Of a stretch of DNA of 64,000 bases, positions 15,629-25,777 are shown piece by piece (the first letter of the stretch is position 1; every line of letters begins with the position of its first letter). The stretch spans positions 62,001 to 126,000 of the forward strand of contig JAFWYP010000001.1 of assembly GCA_017517665.1 (NCBI GenBank), read 5' to 3'. Below the pieces are notes generated by a model. That model did no database searches and was not told the origin of the DNA. It saw only the letters and a list, made by a program, of their open reading frames with translations. The stretch is from Clostridia bacterium (lineage in GTDB: Bacteria; Bacillota; Clostridia; Oscillospirales; Acutalibacteraceae). Position numbers and translations under genes: made by a program.

Positions 15629-16984
15629 ATGAGCGAAAAAAGAAGCAGCTTTACGGGAAAAATCGGATTTGTACTTGCTGCTGCAGGTTCTGCGGTAGGT
15701 CTGGGCAACATCTGGCGTTTTCCTTATCTTGCGGCTAAATACGGCGGAGGTATTTTCCTTCTTGTTTATCTTATTCTCGCCGTAACATTCGGATTTGCAC
15801 TTATGTGTGCCGAAATTGCACTCGGCAGAAAAACAGGCAAGAGTGCAATCGGTGCGTTTGCAGACCTTAACAAGAAATATTCATTTATCGGTGTTATAGC
15901 GGCGCTTATTCCCGCACTTATTCTGCCTTATTATTCGGTAATCGGCGGCTGGGTAACCAAGTATCTTACCGTTTTTGCTACAGGCGGAATTCACGAGGCG
16001 GCGGCTGACGGCTACTTTGAAGGCTTTATTTCAAAGCCTGTCGAACCCATCGGTTGGTTCCTTCTCTTTATCGGACTTACGGCACTTATCGTTCTTCTCG
16101 GTGTTGAAAAAGGTATAGAAAAGGTCAGCAAGGTTATGATGCCTGTCCTTGTTGTTCTTACGCTCATAATTGCAGGTTATTCGGCGTTTATGCCCGGTGC
16201 AATGGAAGGCGTAAAATACTATCTCACACCCGATTTCAGCAAGTTTTCGGCAACAACCGTTCTTTCCGCGATGGGACAGCTTTTCTATTCGATGTCACTT
16301 GCCATGGGTATTATGATTACCTACGGTTCATATATGAAAAAGAATGTTAACCTTGAAAAATCCGTAAGACAGATTGAGATTTTTGACACAGGCATTGCAT
16401 TCTTTGCGGGTCTTATGATTATTCCCGCTGTTTTCGCATTCTCGGGCGGAGATGAATCTGCGTTGGGCAAAGGTCCCGGACTCATGTTCATCACTCTTCC
16501 CAAGGTTTTTGAAAGCATGAAGGGCGGCACATTTATCGGTGCACTTTTCTTCCTTCTTGTTCTTTTTGCGGCTCTTACTTCTTCAATTTCACTTATGGAA
16601 ACGGTTGTTTCAATAGTAAGAGATAAATTCGGATGGAACAGAAAAGCAACCTGCATTGCCGTTCTTGTTTTCAGCGTTGTTCTCGGACTGCCTTCATCTC
16701 TCGGCTTCGGTTTGTGGAGCGCAGTTTCCATTAACGGTATGTCAATTCTTGATATGTTTGACTTTGTAAGCAACAGTATTCTCATGCCTGTTGTTGCATT
16801 GCTTACCTGCATTTTTGTCGGTTACGTCATCAAGCCCAAGTGCCTTATCGAAGAAATTGAGCTTACGGGTGAATTCAAGAGCAAAACTCTTTTCACAATC
16901 GTAATCAAGTATGTTGCCCCTGTTTGCATCATTCTTATTCTTGTTTCCTCGATTCTTGATACGCTGGGTATAATGAAAATATAA
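15629..16984 (+). CDS. Sodium:neurotransmitter symporter (NSS/SNF) family amino-acid transporter
   Basis: 451 residues with about 11-12 hydrophobic segments. The N-terminus has the NSS signature GFVLAAAGSAVGLGNIWRFP with the unwound TM1 sodium and substrate site, and a TM6-type SMSLAMGIMITYGSY stretch. Bacterial relatives (LeuT, TnaT, MhsT) import amino acids with Na+. AGGAGG is 5 bases before ATG 15629. The stop is 16 bases from the next start, so it is probably co-transcribed with the exported phosphoesterase; a functional link is unclear. Confidence 0.93.
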   Translation: MSEKRSSFTGKIGFVLAAAGSAVGLGNIWRFPYLAAKYGGGIFLLVYLILAVTFGFALMCAEIALGRKTGKSAIGAFADLNKKYSFIGVIAALIPALILPYYSVIGGWVTKYLTVFATGGIHEAAADGYFEGFISKPVEPIGWFLLFIGLTALIVLLGVEKGIEKVSKVMMPVLVVLTLIIAGYSAFMPGAMEGVKYYLTPDFSKFSATTVLSAMGQLFYSMSLAMGIMITYGSYMKKNVNLEKSVRQIEIFDTGIAFFAGLMIIPAVFAFSGGDESALGKGPGLMFITLPKVFESMKGGTFIGALFFLLVLFAALTSSISLMETVVSIVRDKFGWNRKATCIAVLVFSVVLGLPSSLGFGLWSAVSINGMSILDMFDFVSNSILMPVVALLTCIFVGYVIKPKCLIEEIELTGEFKSKTLFTIVIKYVAPVCIILILVSSILDTLGIMKI

Positions 16985-17000
16985 TTGTGAGGTGCAAAAA

Positions 17001-18707
17001 ATGAAAAAGGTTTTATGTTTCGTTCTCTCTGCGCTTATTCTTGTTTCTTCTGTTTCGGTTGCACTTGCCGCCGAAAGTGATGATGCATTGAAGTTTGCAG
17101 TTGCTTCCGACCTTCACTACAATGTTCCCGAAGAAGAGCTTACCGCAAGCGGTGAAATTGACGATGAAATTTATTGGTATGCAAACCGCCGTGCCGCAAT
17201 GGAAAACGAAAGCGGCTGGATTATTGATGAATTCCTTAATCAGTGTGCGGAAGATGATAATATTGAGTTTGTTCTTATCTCAGGCGACCTTGCCGATAAC
17301 GGCAAGAGCATCGCTCAGGAGCATCTTGACGTTGCCGCAAAATTCAAGGAGTTTGAAGAAAAAACAGGCAAGCAGATTTATGTTACCGTCGGCAACCACG
17401 ATGCAGGTCTTGACTGCGCAACAACCATGGATGATTTCAAGAGAATATACCATGATTTCGGTTATGCGGAAGCTCTCACCGTTGTTGAGGATAACTGCTC
17501 ATACACCGCAAATCTCGGCGATAAATACAGACTCATTTCTCTTGACAGCTGCGACCCCGATAAGTCAACGGGTGACGGTATGTCGGCAGAAAAAATGGAT
17601 TGGGTCAGAAAGCAGGCTCAGCAGGCAAAGAAGGACGGCAGACATCCTGTTCTCATGATGCACCATAACCTTCTTGACCATATGCCCGTTCAGAGCATTT
17701 TCAGCAAGGATTTCATTGTTCAGTTCCATTATTCAACAGCTGATCTTTTTGCAAACTGGGGCATAAAGCTTGTGTTTACAGGTCACGAACACTGCAGCGA
17801 TGCCGCTACATACACAAGCACTATCGGTAATGTTATCTATGATTTTGCAACCACTTCTCTTACAATGTATCCTCTTCAGTACAGATATTTTGAAATCACG
17901 GATGACGAAATAAAGTATGAAGCAAAGACCGTTGATAAGCTTGATACAGAAGCTCTTTCTGCAGCAGTCAGAGGTTATTCACAAGAACAGCTTGACCTTA
18001 TGAATGCGGGTCTCAACGCTTATTCAAAGGGATTTCTCAAAGCAGGTGTTCAGTGGAGACTTACCCGTTCTCTTAAAATGGAGCAGATGGGTATTGCGGA
18101 GGATTCGATTTTCTATGACCTTGTAAATACAGCAGTCGGCGGTCTGAGAAAGATTCTCGAACAGCCTCTTTACGGTGAAGGCGGAATTCAGCAGCTTGCG
18201 GCTGAATATAACATTGAAATTCCCGACAGCAGCTACAAAACAGGCTGGGATGTTGCGCTTGAACTTGTTGCGGCACACTATGAGGGAAGTGAAAGCTTTG
18301 ATTTCAACACAACCGAAGTCACAATATTCCTTCGTCTTGTTGCTCTTGTTCTCCGCGATGACCTTGCAACTCTTGCCGATGAAGTATTCTTTGAAGCTGC
18401 TAATGAAATCTTCAAGAATTTCGGAACAGACTCGTTCATAACCGATATCACAAAGCTTGCAACGAAGGTTCTCGGCGGCGTAACTCCCGTTGAATATCTC
18501 CTTCTCGCAATTGTTTCACCTCTTGTTTATTCCTTTGCGGTTGACCATGACGGAGTGGATGACAACAACGGCATACTTCCCGGTTACGGCACCGTTAATG
18601 CTGAATCCAATGTTTCGAATGTATTTGACAGAATTATCGGTATCTTCAATGATATAACAGTATATTTCATAAACTTTGTCAACATAATCTGGAATATGAT
18701 ATTCTGA
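17001..18707 (+). CDS. Exported calcineurin-like metallophosphoesterase
   Basis: 568 residues. A signal peptide (MKKVLCFVLSALILV..., cut predicted after ALA) precedes the metallophosphoesterase domain with all metal motifs: ASDLHYN, ISGDLADNG, VGNHDAG, MMHHN and TGHEHCSD (within about the first 275 residues). The remaining 290 residues are a helical C-terminal region with hydrophobic stretches and a weakly hydrophobic end that may touch the membrane. Probably a cell-surface nucleotidase or phosphodiesterase; substrate unknown. GAGGTG precedes ATG 17001. Confidence 0.88.
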   Translation: MKKVLCFVLSALILVSSVSVALAAESDDALKFAVASDLHYNVPEEELTASGEIDDEIYWYANRRAAMENESGWIIDEFLNQCAEDDNIEFVLISGDLADNGKSIAQEHLDVAAKFKEFEEKTGKQIYVTVGNHDAGLDCATTMDDFKRIYHDFGYAEALTVVEDNCSYTANLGDKYRLISLDSCDPDKSTGDGMSAEKMDWVRKQAQQAKKDGRHPVLMMHHNLLDHMPVQSIFSKDFIVQFHYSTADLFANWGIKLVFTGHEHCSDAATYTSTIGNVIYDFATTSLTMYPLQYRYFEITDDEIKYEAKTVDKLDTEALSAAVRGYSQEQLDLMNAGLNAYSKGFLKAGVQWRLTRSLKMEQMGIAEDSIFYDLVNTAVGGLRKILEQPLYGEGGIQQLAAEYNIEIPDSSYKTGWDVALELVAAHYEGSESFDFNTTEVTIFLRLVALVLRDDLATLADEVFFEAANEIFKNFGTDSFITDITKLATKVLGGVTPVEYLLLAIVSPLVYSFAVDHDGVDDNNGILPGYGTVNAESNVSNVFDRIIGIFNDITVYFINFVNIIWNMIF

Positions 18708-18716
18708 TAACTGAAG

Positions 18717-18743
18717 GCAGCTTGCATACGCAGGCTGCTTTTT
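18717..18743 (+). terminator. Terminator after the metallophosphoesterase
   Basis: GCAGCTTGC/GCAGGCTGC with one G-T pair, a 4-base loop and five Ts. Confidence 0.82.
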
Positions 18744-18791
18744 GTTTACACATTGTTTTTACTTTTATAACTATTTATCTCTTTATTGGTG

Positions 18792-18820
18792 TTGACGATT
18801 TAATTATAATATTATATAAT
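18792..18820 (+). promoter_or_regulatory. Promoter of lon
   Basis: TTGACG (18792-18797), 17 bases, TATAAT (18815-18820). I saw no CtsR or HrcA-type operator next to it. Confidence 0.7.
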
Positions 18821-18880
18821 AATATGCTAAGATAGTATAACTATAACTAAAAGTGTTTTAAACCCCAGAAGGAGATAGAT

Positions 18881-21289
18881 ATGACCAGAGAAGAAAAAAT
18901 AAGAATAATGCCTGCGGTTGCGCTTCGCGGACTTGTGGTTTTTCCCGATATGTTTATTCATTTTGATGTCGGCAGGGAAAAATCAATCAATGCACTCCGT
19001 AAGGCTATGGATACAGACCAGGAAATTTTTCTTGTGACACAGAGAGATATTTCTGTTGATGACCCCGATTACAGCGAGCTTTACGAAATAGGTGTAGTTG
19101 CAAATGTAAAGCAGGTTCTTAAGCTTCCCGGAAAAAGCGGCAATGTGAGAGTTGCCGTTGAAGGTCTTTACAGAGCAAGACTTATTGAAGGTGTCGGTGC
19201 AGGGAAGAATTATCTTAAGGCGATGATATTCCCGATTGATGAGCAGGCAGTCAAAGCAGAGGATATTGATTATGCGAAGGCTCTTGTGCGTCACACCAAG
19301 GATGTTTTTGCCGATTATTCGGATTGCGCACCCCAGATGCCTGCCGATGTCATGACAGGCGTTATGCAGAAGGATGATGCGGGTCAGCTTGCAGACTATA
19401 TTGCAGGCAACATCATGCTCGAATATGAGGACAGACAAGCAATTCTTTCAACGATAAATCCCGTCAGAAGACTTGAAGAAATGTGTGTTCTTCTTGCAAG
19501 CGAAAGTAATCTGCTTACTCTTGAAGCGGATATCAACGATAAAGTTCAGGAGCAGATTGACAAGAATCAGCGTGAATATTATCTTCGCGAACAGATGAAG
19601 GTTATTTCCGACGAACTCGGCGGCGGTGCATCGCATGAGGAAGAACTGAGCTCGTTCAGAGAAGCAATATTCAATCTCAGAGCCTCCGATGAAGTCAAAG
19701 AAAAGCTTTTCAAGGAATGCGACAGACTTGAAAAATATTCTTCTCATTCACCAGAAGCGGCGGTAAGCAGAAATTATATTGAAACCTGCATTTCGCTTCC
19801 GTGGGACAACATGAAAGAAGAAAATACTGATATTTCAAAATCAAGAAAAATCCTTGAAAACGACCATTACGGTCTTGATAAAATCAAAAAGAGAATTCTT
19901 GAATATCTTTCCGTCAGAGTACTTGCTCCCGATATCAAAGGGCAGATTATCTGCCTTGTCGGACCTCCGGGAGTAGGCAAAACCTCAATTGCACGTTCAA
20001 TTGCAAGCGCAACGGGCAGGGATTATGTGAGAATTTCTCTCGGCGGCGTAAAAGACGAGGCTGAAATAAGAGGCCACAGAAAAACATACATAGGCTCAAT
20101 GCCCGGCAGAATAATCAATGCAATGCAGCAGGCAGGTTCAAGCAATCCGCTTATGCTTCTTGATGAGGTTGATAAGCTTTCGTCCGATTATAAGGGCGAC
20201 CCCACTTCTGCGCTTCTTGAAGTTCTTGACCCCGAACAGAATTCGACCTTCAGAGACCACTACATCGAGCTTCCGTTCGATTTGAGCAAGGTTATGTTTA
20301 TTACAACTGCAAACGTTGAAGCTAATATTCCCGACCCCTTGCGTGACAGAATGGAAATAATAGAACTCGGCAGCTATACGAGCGAAGAAAAATTCCATAT
20401 TGCCAAAAAACATCTTATTCCCAAACAGATAAAGCGCCACGGTCTGACTGCAGGCAAGCTGAGAATAACCGATAAGGCACTCAGACTTATTATTGAGGGA
20501 TATACCCGTGAAGCAGGTGTAAGAGCGCTTGAACAGAAGATTGCCGCCGTTTGCAGAAAGGCTGCAATGAAGGTTGTTGAAGACGGAGCAGAAAAGATTT
20601 CCGTTAAACCCGAGGATGTTGAAGAATATCTCGGCACACGCAGATATAAAGCCGATACGATGATAAAAGAAAATGAAATCGGTGTTGTAAACGGCCTTGC
20701 ATGGACAAGTGTGGGCGGTGATATGCTTGAAATTGAAACCGCCGTGCTTAAAGGAAGCGGCAAGCTTGAACTTACGGGCTCTCTCGGTGATGTTATGCAG
20801 GAAAGTGCAAAAGCAGCTGTGAGCTATATCCGTTCAAAGGCAGATATTTTACCGCTTAACGGAAATTTCTATAAAGAAAACGATATTCATATTCATGTTC
20901 CCGAGGGCGCAACTCCAAAAGACGGTCCTTCTGCAGGCGTAACAATTGCAACCTCTCTTGTTTCGGCACTCACGGGAATAAAGGTGCGTAAGGATGTTGC
21001 CATGACGGGCGAAATTACTCTTCGCGGCAGAGTTCTTCCCATCGGCGGACTTAAGGAAAAATCAATGGCGGCTTACAGAGCAGGCATAACCACGGTTGTT
21101 ATTCCCTATGACAACATTTCCGACCTTGATGAGGTTGACGAAAAGGTAAAAGAAAAAATTACTTTTGAACCCGTTAAATCGGTTGATGAAGTGTGGGAAA
21201 TAGCTCTTGAAAAGAGCGGGAAAACCACGGAGAAAAAGGTTGCGCCCGTTGAAGCGGTAAAAACTTCCCGAGCATCAATAACACAGTAA
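18881..21289 (+). CDS. lon: ATP-dependent protease Lon (LonA)
   Basis: 802 residues, normal LonA length. Order: N-terminal substrate-binding domain (about 10-205), coiled-coil, AAA+ module with Walker A GPPGVGKT (361-368) and Walker B LLDEVDKL, and the C-terminal protease domain with PKDGPSAGV carrying catalytic Ser684 plus the dyad Lys about 43 residues later. It degrades damaged and regulatory proteins in the cytoplasm. AAGGAG precedes ATG 18881. The gene order lon-ysxC is the classical Firmicute one. Confidence 0.97.
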   Translation: MTREEKIRIMPAVALRGLVVFPDMFIHFDVGREKSINALRKAMDTDQEIFLVTQRDISVDDPDYSELYEIGVVANVKQVLKLPGKSGNVRVAVEGLYRARLIEGVGAGKNYLKAMIFPIDEQAVKAEDIDYAKALVRHTKDVFADYSDCAPQMPADVMTGVMQKDDAGQLADYIAGNIMLEYEDRQAILSTINPVRRLEEMCVLLASESNLLTLEADINDKVQEQIDKNQREYYLREQMKVISDELGGGASHEEELSSFREAIFNLRASDEVKEKLFKECDRLEKYSSHSPEAAVSRNYIETCISLPWDNMKEENTDISKSRKILENDHYGLDKIKKRILEYLSVRVLAPDIKGQIICLVGPPGVGKTSIARSIASATGRDYVRISLGGVKDEAEIRGHRKTYIGSMPGRIINAMQQAGSSNPLMLLDEVDKLSSDYKGDPTSALLEVLDPEQNSTFRDHYIELPFDLSKVMFITTANVEANIPDPLRDRMEIIELGSYTSEEKFHIAKKHLIPKQIKRHGLTAGKLRITDKALRLIIEGYTREAGVRALEQKIAAVCRKAAMKVVEDGAEKISVKPEDVEEYLGTRRYKADTMIKENEIGVVNGLAWTSVGGDMLEIETAVLKGSGKLELTGSLGDVMQESAKAAVSYIRSKADILPLNGNFYKENDIHIHVPEGATPKDGPSAGVTIATSLVSALTGIKVRKDVAMTGEITLRGRVLPIGGLKEKSMAAYRAGITTVVIPYDNISDLDEVDEKVKEKITFEPVKSVDEVWEIALEKSGKTTEKKVAPVEAVKTSRASITQ

Positions 21290-21300
21290 AGGATACCATT

Positions 21301-21879
21301 ATGAGATTTGATAAAACAGAATTTGCGGCAGCCTACGGCACATCGAAACAGCTTCCTCCCTCGAAAGAAGCGGAAATTGTTTTTTCGGGACGTTCAAACG
21401 TAGGCAAGTCGTCGCTGATAAATAAACTCTTCAACAGAAAAAATCTTGCAAGAGTCAGTTCGGTGCCGGGTAAAACAATAACGGTTAACTTTTTTAAAGG
21501 TGACGGAGTTTATTTTGTTGACCTTCCGGGCTACGGCTATGCAAAGCGTGAGCAGGCTGAAAAGAAAAGATGGGCAGACCTTATGGAAGGCTATTTTCAG
21601 TCGGAAAGAAATATAGCTCTCGTTATTCAGCTTATTGATATGCGCCATGCACCGTCTGCCGATGATATGATAATGCTTAACTTCCTCAAGGAAACGGGAA
21701 TTCCCTTTGTTATCGCCCTCACAAAATGTGATAAGCTCAACAAAACGGAAACCGAAAAGAGAAGAGAAGCTCTTGAAACCGAGCTTGCCGATTATTCCGA
21801 TATAAAACGTATTGAATTTTCGGCAATAAAAGGCACGGGTGTTGAAGAAATGAAGGCAGTTATTGAAAAAGCTGTCTGA
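21301..21879 (+). CDS. ysxC: Ribosome biogenesis GTP-binding protein YsxC/EngB
   Basis: 192 residues, full length. G1 GRSNVGKSS (30-38), the T-containing switch, G3 DLPGYGYA, G4 TKCD and G5 SAIKG are present. The GTPase helps 50S subunit maturation. It starts 11 bases after lon and is followed by lysA after 12 bases, so it belongs to one transcript. Confidence 0.96.
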   Translation: MRFDKTEFAAAYGTSKQLPPSKEAEIVFSGRSNVGKSSLINKLFNRKNLARVSSVPGKTITVNFFKGDGVYFVDLPGYGYAKREQAEKKRWADLMEGYFQSERNIALVIQLIDMRHAPSADDMIMLNFLKETGIPFVIALTKCDKLNKTETEKRREALETELADYSDIKRIEFSAIKGTGVEEMKAVIEKAV

Positions 21880-21891
21880 GGAGGAATAAAA

Positions 21892-23190
21892 ATGTTTGTT
21901 TCGGATTGCATCTCGGTCAACGAAAAAGGTCATCTGACCGTCGGTGGCTGTGATACCGTTGAAATATCAAAGGAATTCGGAACTCCCGCATATGTTTATG
22001 ATGAAAATGAAATCAGAAAGAATATCAGGGAATTCAGAAATTCGATAGATGAAAATTACGGCGGCAGAGGCATGGTGCATTATGCAAGCAAGGCTTTCAG
22101 CTGCAAAGAAATTTACCGCATATGTGCCTCGGAGGGCATAGGTGTTGACGTTGTTTCGGGCGGAGAGCTTTATACTGCTCTTTCCGTGGATTTTTCCGCC
22201 GAAAAAATTGCTTTCCACGGTAACAACAAAAACTATGCAGAGCTTGAATATGCGGTTGAGAGTAACGTGGGCAGAATTATTGTTGATAATATAACAGAAC
22301 TTGAAACCCTGAACGCAATTGCCGCAAAACACGGAAAAACTGTCGGTATCATGTTCAGAATAAAGCCGGGTATTGACGCGCATACCCACGATTTCGTGAA
22401 AACGGGTCAGATTGATTCCAAATTCGGTTTTGCTCTTGAAACTGGCGAAGCGATGGAAGCGGTCAAAACCGCACTCGGAATGTCAAATATAAAGCTTTGC
22501 GGACTTCATTGCCACATCGGTTCGCAGATTTTTGATATCGACCCGTTTGAGCTTGCGGCAAAAGTAATGCTTGAACTTTTTGCGGATGTGAAATCACAGA
22601 CAGGTGTTGAGCTTGAAGAACTCAATCTCGGCGGCGGATTCGGTATCAGATATCTTGAAAGCGATAATCCCAAACCGTTCGGAGCCTATATGAAAACGGT
22701 TTCAAAAACTGTTCATGAATATTGCGAAAAACTTGGACTTGCCGTTCCGTTTATTCATATTGAACCCGGCAGGTCGATAGTCGGTGCGGCGGGCATAACC
22801 CTTTATACTGTCGGTGCAGTCAAAGAAATTCCTGATATCCGCACTTATGTTTCAATTGACGGCGGTATGGCGGATAACCCGAGATATGCTCTCTACAAGT
22901 CGGATTATCAGGCTGTTTGTGCAAATAAGGCAAACGAAGAAAGAACCGAGATTGTAACGATTGCAGGCAAGTGCTGCGAAAGCGGAGACCTTATTCAGGA
23001 AAACACAAAGATTCAGAAGGTTCAGCCGGGTGATATTCTTGCGGTTCTTTCAACGGGTGCATATAACTATTCCATGGCGTCAAATTACAACAGAATTCCC
23101 AAGCCTCCCGTTGTTATGATTAAAGACGGCGAAGCAAGAATTGTTGTAAGAAGAGAAACTTACGAAGATGTTGCGGTATGCGACATCTGA
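21892..23190 (+). CDS. lysA: Diaminopimelate decarboxylase
   Basis: 432 residues, a fold-type III PLP enzyme that makes L-lysine from meso-diaminopimelate. Seen: YASKAFSC with the PLP-binding Lys67, HCHIGSQI, the glycine loop GGGFGIRY, EPGRSIVG, and the C-terminal CCESGD and GAYNYSMASNYN motifs that complete the active site at the dimer interface. GAGGAGG precedes the start. It probably shares transcription with ysxC. Confidence 0.97.
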   Translation: MFVSDCISVNEKGHLTVGGCDTVEISKEFGTPAYVYDENEIRKNIREFRNSIDENYGGRGMVHYASKAFSCKEIYRICASEGIGVDVVSGGELYTALSVDFSAEKIAFHGNNKNYAELEYAVESNVGRIIVDNITELETLNAIAAKHGKTVGIMFRIKPGIDAHTHDFVKTGQIDSKFGFALETGEAMEAVKTALGMSNIKLCGLHCHIGSQIFDIDPFELAAKVMLELFADVKSQTGVELEELNLGGGFGIRYLESDNPKPFGAYMKTVSKTVHEYCEKLGLAVPFIHIEPGRSIVGAAGITLYTVGAVKEIPDIRTYVSIDGGMADNPRYALYKSDYQAVCANKANEERTEIVTIAGKCCESGDLIQENTKIQKVQPGDILAVLSTGAYNYSMASNYNRIPKPPVVMIKDGEARIVVRRETYEDVAVCDI

Positions 23191-23233
23191 TTTTGAGGAA
23201 TAATATCTAATAAAAATATAAGGAAGTGACACA

Positions 23234-24502
23234 ATGCCTCAGGTCAGAATATTGGCAGAGCAGGTGCGTTTTGTTTCTGTTGAAACAGACAGCTTTAAAA
23301 CGGGCAGAATTTCGGTTTCCATGGCATTGCCCATGGATGAAAAAATGGCGGCGAATTCGTTGCTTATATATCTTCTCAAGCGTTCATGCAAGGAATATCC
23401 CGATTTCTCGCTTCTCAACGGCAAGCTTGATGAGCTTTACGGTGCAAGTCTTTCCGCCGGAGTAACCAAAATAGGTGAATCGCAGGTGCTTTCGCTTTCG
23501 CTTACTTGTCTTGACGACCGTTTTGCCTTGACCGAAGAGAGCATTGCGGAACAGTGTGCAGAGCTTCTTGCAGGCATGATTTTCAGTCCCAACTGCAAAA
23601 GCGGAAGCTTCGGTGCCGACAATCTCAACGCGGAAAAAAGACTTCTTATTCAGAGGATTGAAGAAGAGCTTAACGACAAAAGAACCTATGCCTTTAACAA
23701 ATGCATTGAATATATGTGTGCAAACGAAGCATACGGCAAGGATAAATACGGCACAATCGAGGAAATTCAAAATGTAAAAATGGCGGATGTTTATTCCGCA
23801 TGGAAGAACCTGCTTTCAACTGCTGTGTTTCAGATAACTGTTGTGGGAAGTGCATCGGATAAAATTGCCGATATCTTTACAAAGAAATTCTCAAAAATTG
23901 AACGCAATCCCGTTAAACCCGAAACCGTGTTTATCAAAAGAGGCAGACACTTCAACAGATACGAAGAAACCTATCCCGTAAATCAGGGTAAACTTGTTAT
24001 CGGTTTCAGAGCAGGCATGGAAAACAGCAGGGATAATATCCATGCGATAACCGTTATGAACGATATTTTCGGTATGGGCACCTATTCAAAGCTTTTTGTC
24101 AATGTCCGTGAAAAGCTCAGTCTTGCATATTATTGCTGGTCAAGACTTGTTGCAAGCAAGGGAATCGTGCTTGTTGAGGGTGGCATTGATACCGATAAGG
24201 AAAAGAAAGTTTCGGCTGAAATTCTCAGCCAGCTTTCGGATTTGAGAAACGGAAAAACAGACCCCGAGGTGCTTGAATCCTCAAAACGTTCTCTTAAAGA
24301 AAAATATAAATTCACAACACCCGAAGGAATCTGCGCATGGTATGCAGCGCAGGTGCTTGAAGAGGATATAGTAACTCCCGAAAGTGTTGCCGAGGGTGTT
24401 GAGGAAGTTACGATGGAGCAGGTCTGCGAAGCAGCAAAGAAGCTCTCGATAGACACAATATTCATGCTCAGGGCGCAGGAGGAGGCAGAAGATGAAGATT
24501 AA
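23234..24502 (+). CDS. yfmF: M16 peptidase-like protein YfmF (inactive partner)
   Basis: 422 residues with the insulinase-family fold. The HxxEH zinc motif expected about 50-70 residues in is absent (the region reads SLLIYLLKRSCKEYPDF), so it should be the non-catalytic half of a pair. Its C-terminal half keeps YSKLFVNVREKLSLAYY, typical of the family. It overlaps the active partner by 11 bases. In Bacillus the YfmF/YfmH pair is associated with EF-P 5-aminopentanol modification; that link is family knowledge, not visible here. Confidence 0.9.
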   Translation: MPQVRILAEQVRFVSVETDSFKTGRISVSMALPMDEKMAANSLLIYLLKRSCKEYPDFSLLNGKLDELYGASLSAGVTKIGESQVLSLSLTCLDDRFALTEESIAEQCAELLAGMIFSPNCKSGSFGADNLNAEKRLLIQRIEEELNDKRTYAFNKCIEYMCANEAYGKDKYGTIEEIQNVKMADVYSAWKNLLSTAVFQITVVGSASDKIADIFTKKFSKIERNPVKPETVFIKRGRHFNRYEETYPVNQGKLVIGFRAGMENSRDNIHAITVMNDIFGMGTYSKLFVNVREKLSLAYYCWSRLVASKGIVLVEGGIDTDKEKKVSAEILSQLSDLRNGKTDPEVLESSKRSLKEKYKFTTPEGICAWYAAQVLEEDIVTPESVAEGVEEVTMEQVCEAAKKLSIDTIFMLRAQEEAEDED

Positions 24503-25763
24503 GCAGCTTACAAACGAAAAGCTCGGCGAAACCGTTTTTTGTGCCGTTCATCCTTCGGGTCTTGAAATCAGAGTTATGCCTAAAAAAGGATATGACTCCG
24601 CTTATGCTGTTTTCGGCGTAAAATACGGCTCGATTGACACCGCTTTGCAGAAAGAGTCGGGTGAATTTGAAACAATCCCCGAAGGCACAGCTCATTTTCT
24701 TGAACACAAGCTGTTTGAAAGCGAAGATCTGAATGCTTTTGAGCGATTTGCAAAGACCGGTGCAAGTGCAAATGCATATACAAGCTTTGAAAAAACAGCC
24801 TATCTTTTTAAAGGTTCGGATAAAATTGAAGAATCGCTTGAAATTCTCCTTGATTTTGTTCAGAATCCCTATTTCACTCAGGAAACCGTTGAAAAAGAGC
24901 AGGGGATTATCGGTCAGGAAATCAGAATGTATCAGGATTTACCCGACTGGCAGGTTATGTTCAATCTTCTCAGGGCTCTTTACGAAAAGCATCCCGTAAG
25001 AATAGATATTGCAGGCACTCAGGAGTCGATTGCTGAAATTGATGCTGATTTGCTCTACGGACTTTATAAGAATTTCTATAACCCTGCCAACATGGTGCTC
25101 TGTGTTGTAGGTGCAATTGAACCCGAGAAGGTTTTTGATATTGTTGAAAAGAATATCAAGGAAACCGATGGCAGAAAGATTGAAAGAAAGTTTGAAAAGG
25201 AAAGCGCAAAGCCCGTAAAAGATTATGTTGAAGAAAAGCTTTCCGTTGCGTGCAAGCAGTTTCTTCTCGGCTATAAAGAAGATGTTTCCGGACCCTTGCT
25301 TTCTCTCGAAGATGAACTTGCATCGCAGATTATGCTTGAAGCGATTGCCGGCAAATCATCTCCGCTTTACAAAAAGCTTCTCGATGAAGAACTCATCGAC
25401 CTCGGATTCGGAACAGAGCTTTTCAACGGCTTCGGTTTTTCATGCGTTATGATGGGCGGAACAAGTGCCGACCCCGACAAAACGGTTTCCATTCTCCGTT
25501 CGGAAATAAAAAGAATGCAGAAAGAGGGCATAGACCCTGTCGCATTTGAAAGAGCAAAGAGAAAAACTTACGGCAGAATGGTTATGGGATATAACGATAT
25601 TGATGACACGGCAAATCTTATGATGAATCTTTATTTCAACGGATATGAACCTTTTGCGGAGCTTGAAGCCTGCAAAAATATAACCCTTGAAAAGGCTCAG
25701 GAAAGACTTGCTGTTCTCAAAGAAAAATCATCGGCGGTTTCTGTCATCAGTCCCATTGAGTGA
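24492..25763 (+). CDS. yfmH: M16 zinc peptidase YfmH (active partner)
   Basis: 423 residues. HFLEH at 68-72 gives the inverted zinc motif, and a conserved Glu lies about 75 residues later (VEKEQGIIGQEI). This is the catalytic half of the pair with the preceding gene. GGAGG is 7 bases before ATG 24492, inside the end of yfmF. Fourteen bases separate it from lgt. Confidence 0.92.
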   Translation: MKIKQLTNEKLGETVFCAVHPSGLEIRVMPKKGYDSAYAVFGVKYGSIDTALQKESGEFETIPEGTAHFLEHKLFESEDLNAFERFAKTGASANAYTSFEKTAYLFKGSDKIEESLEILLDFVQNPYFTQETVEKEQGIIGQEIRMYQDLPDWQVMFNLLRALYEKHPVRIDIAGTQESIAEIDADLLYGLYKNFYNPANMVLCVVGAIEPEKVFDIVEKNIKETDGRKIERKFEKESAKPVKDYVEEKLSVACKQFLLGYKEDVSGPLLSLEDELASQIMLEAIAGKSSPLYKKLLDEELIDLGFGTELFNGFGFSCVMMGGTSADPDKTVSILRSEIKRMQKEGIDPVAFERAKRKTYGRMVMGYNDIDDTANLMMNLYFNGYEPFAELEACKNITLEKAQERLAVLKEKSSAVSVISPIE

Positions 25764-25777
25764 GGGAGGAATAATAA

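Noticed and set aside
23234-24502. YfmF as an active zinc protease
   Set aside because: The HxxEH motif is absent; only the partner at 24492 has it.
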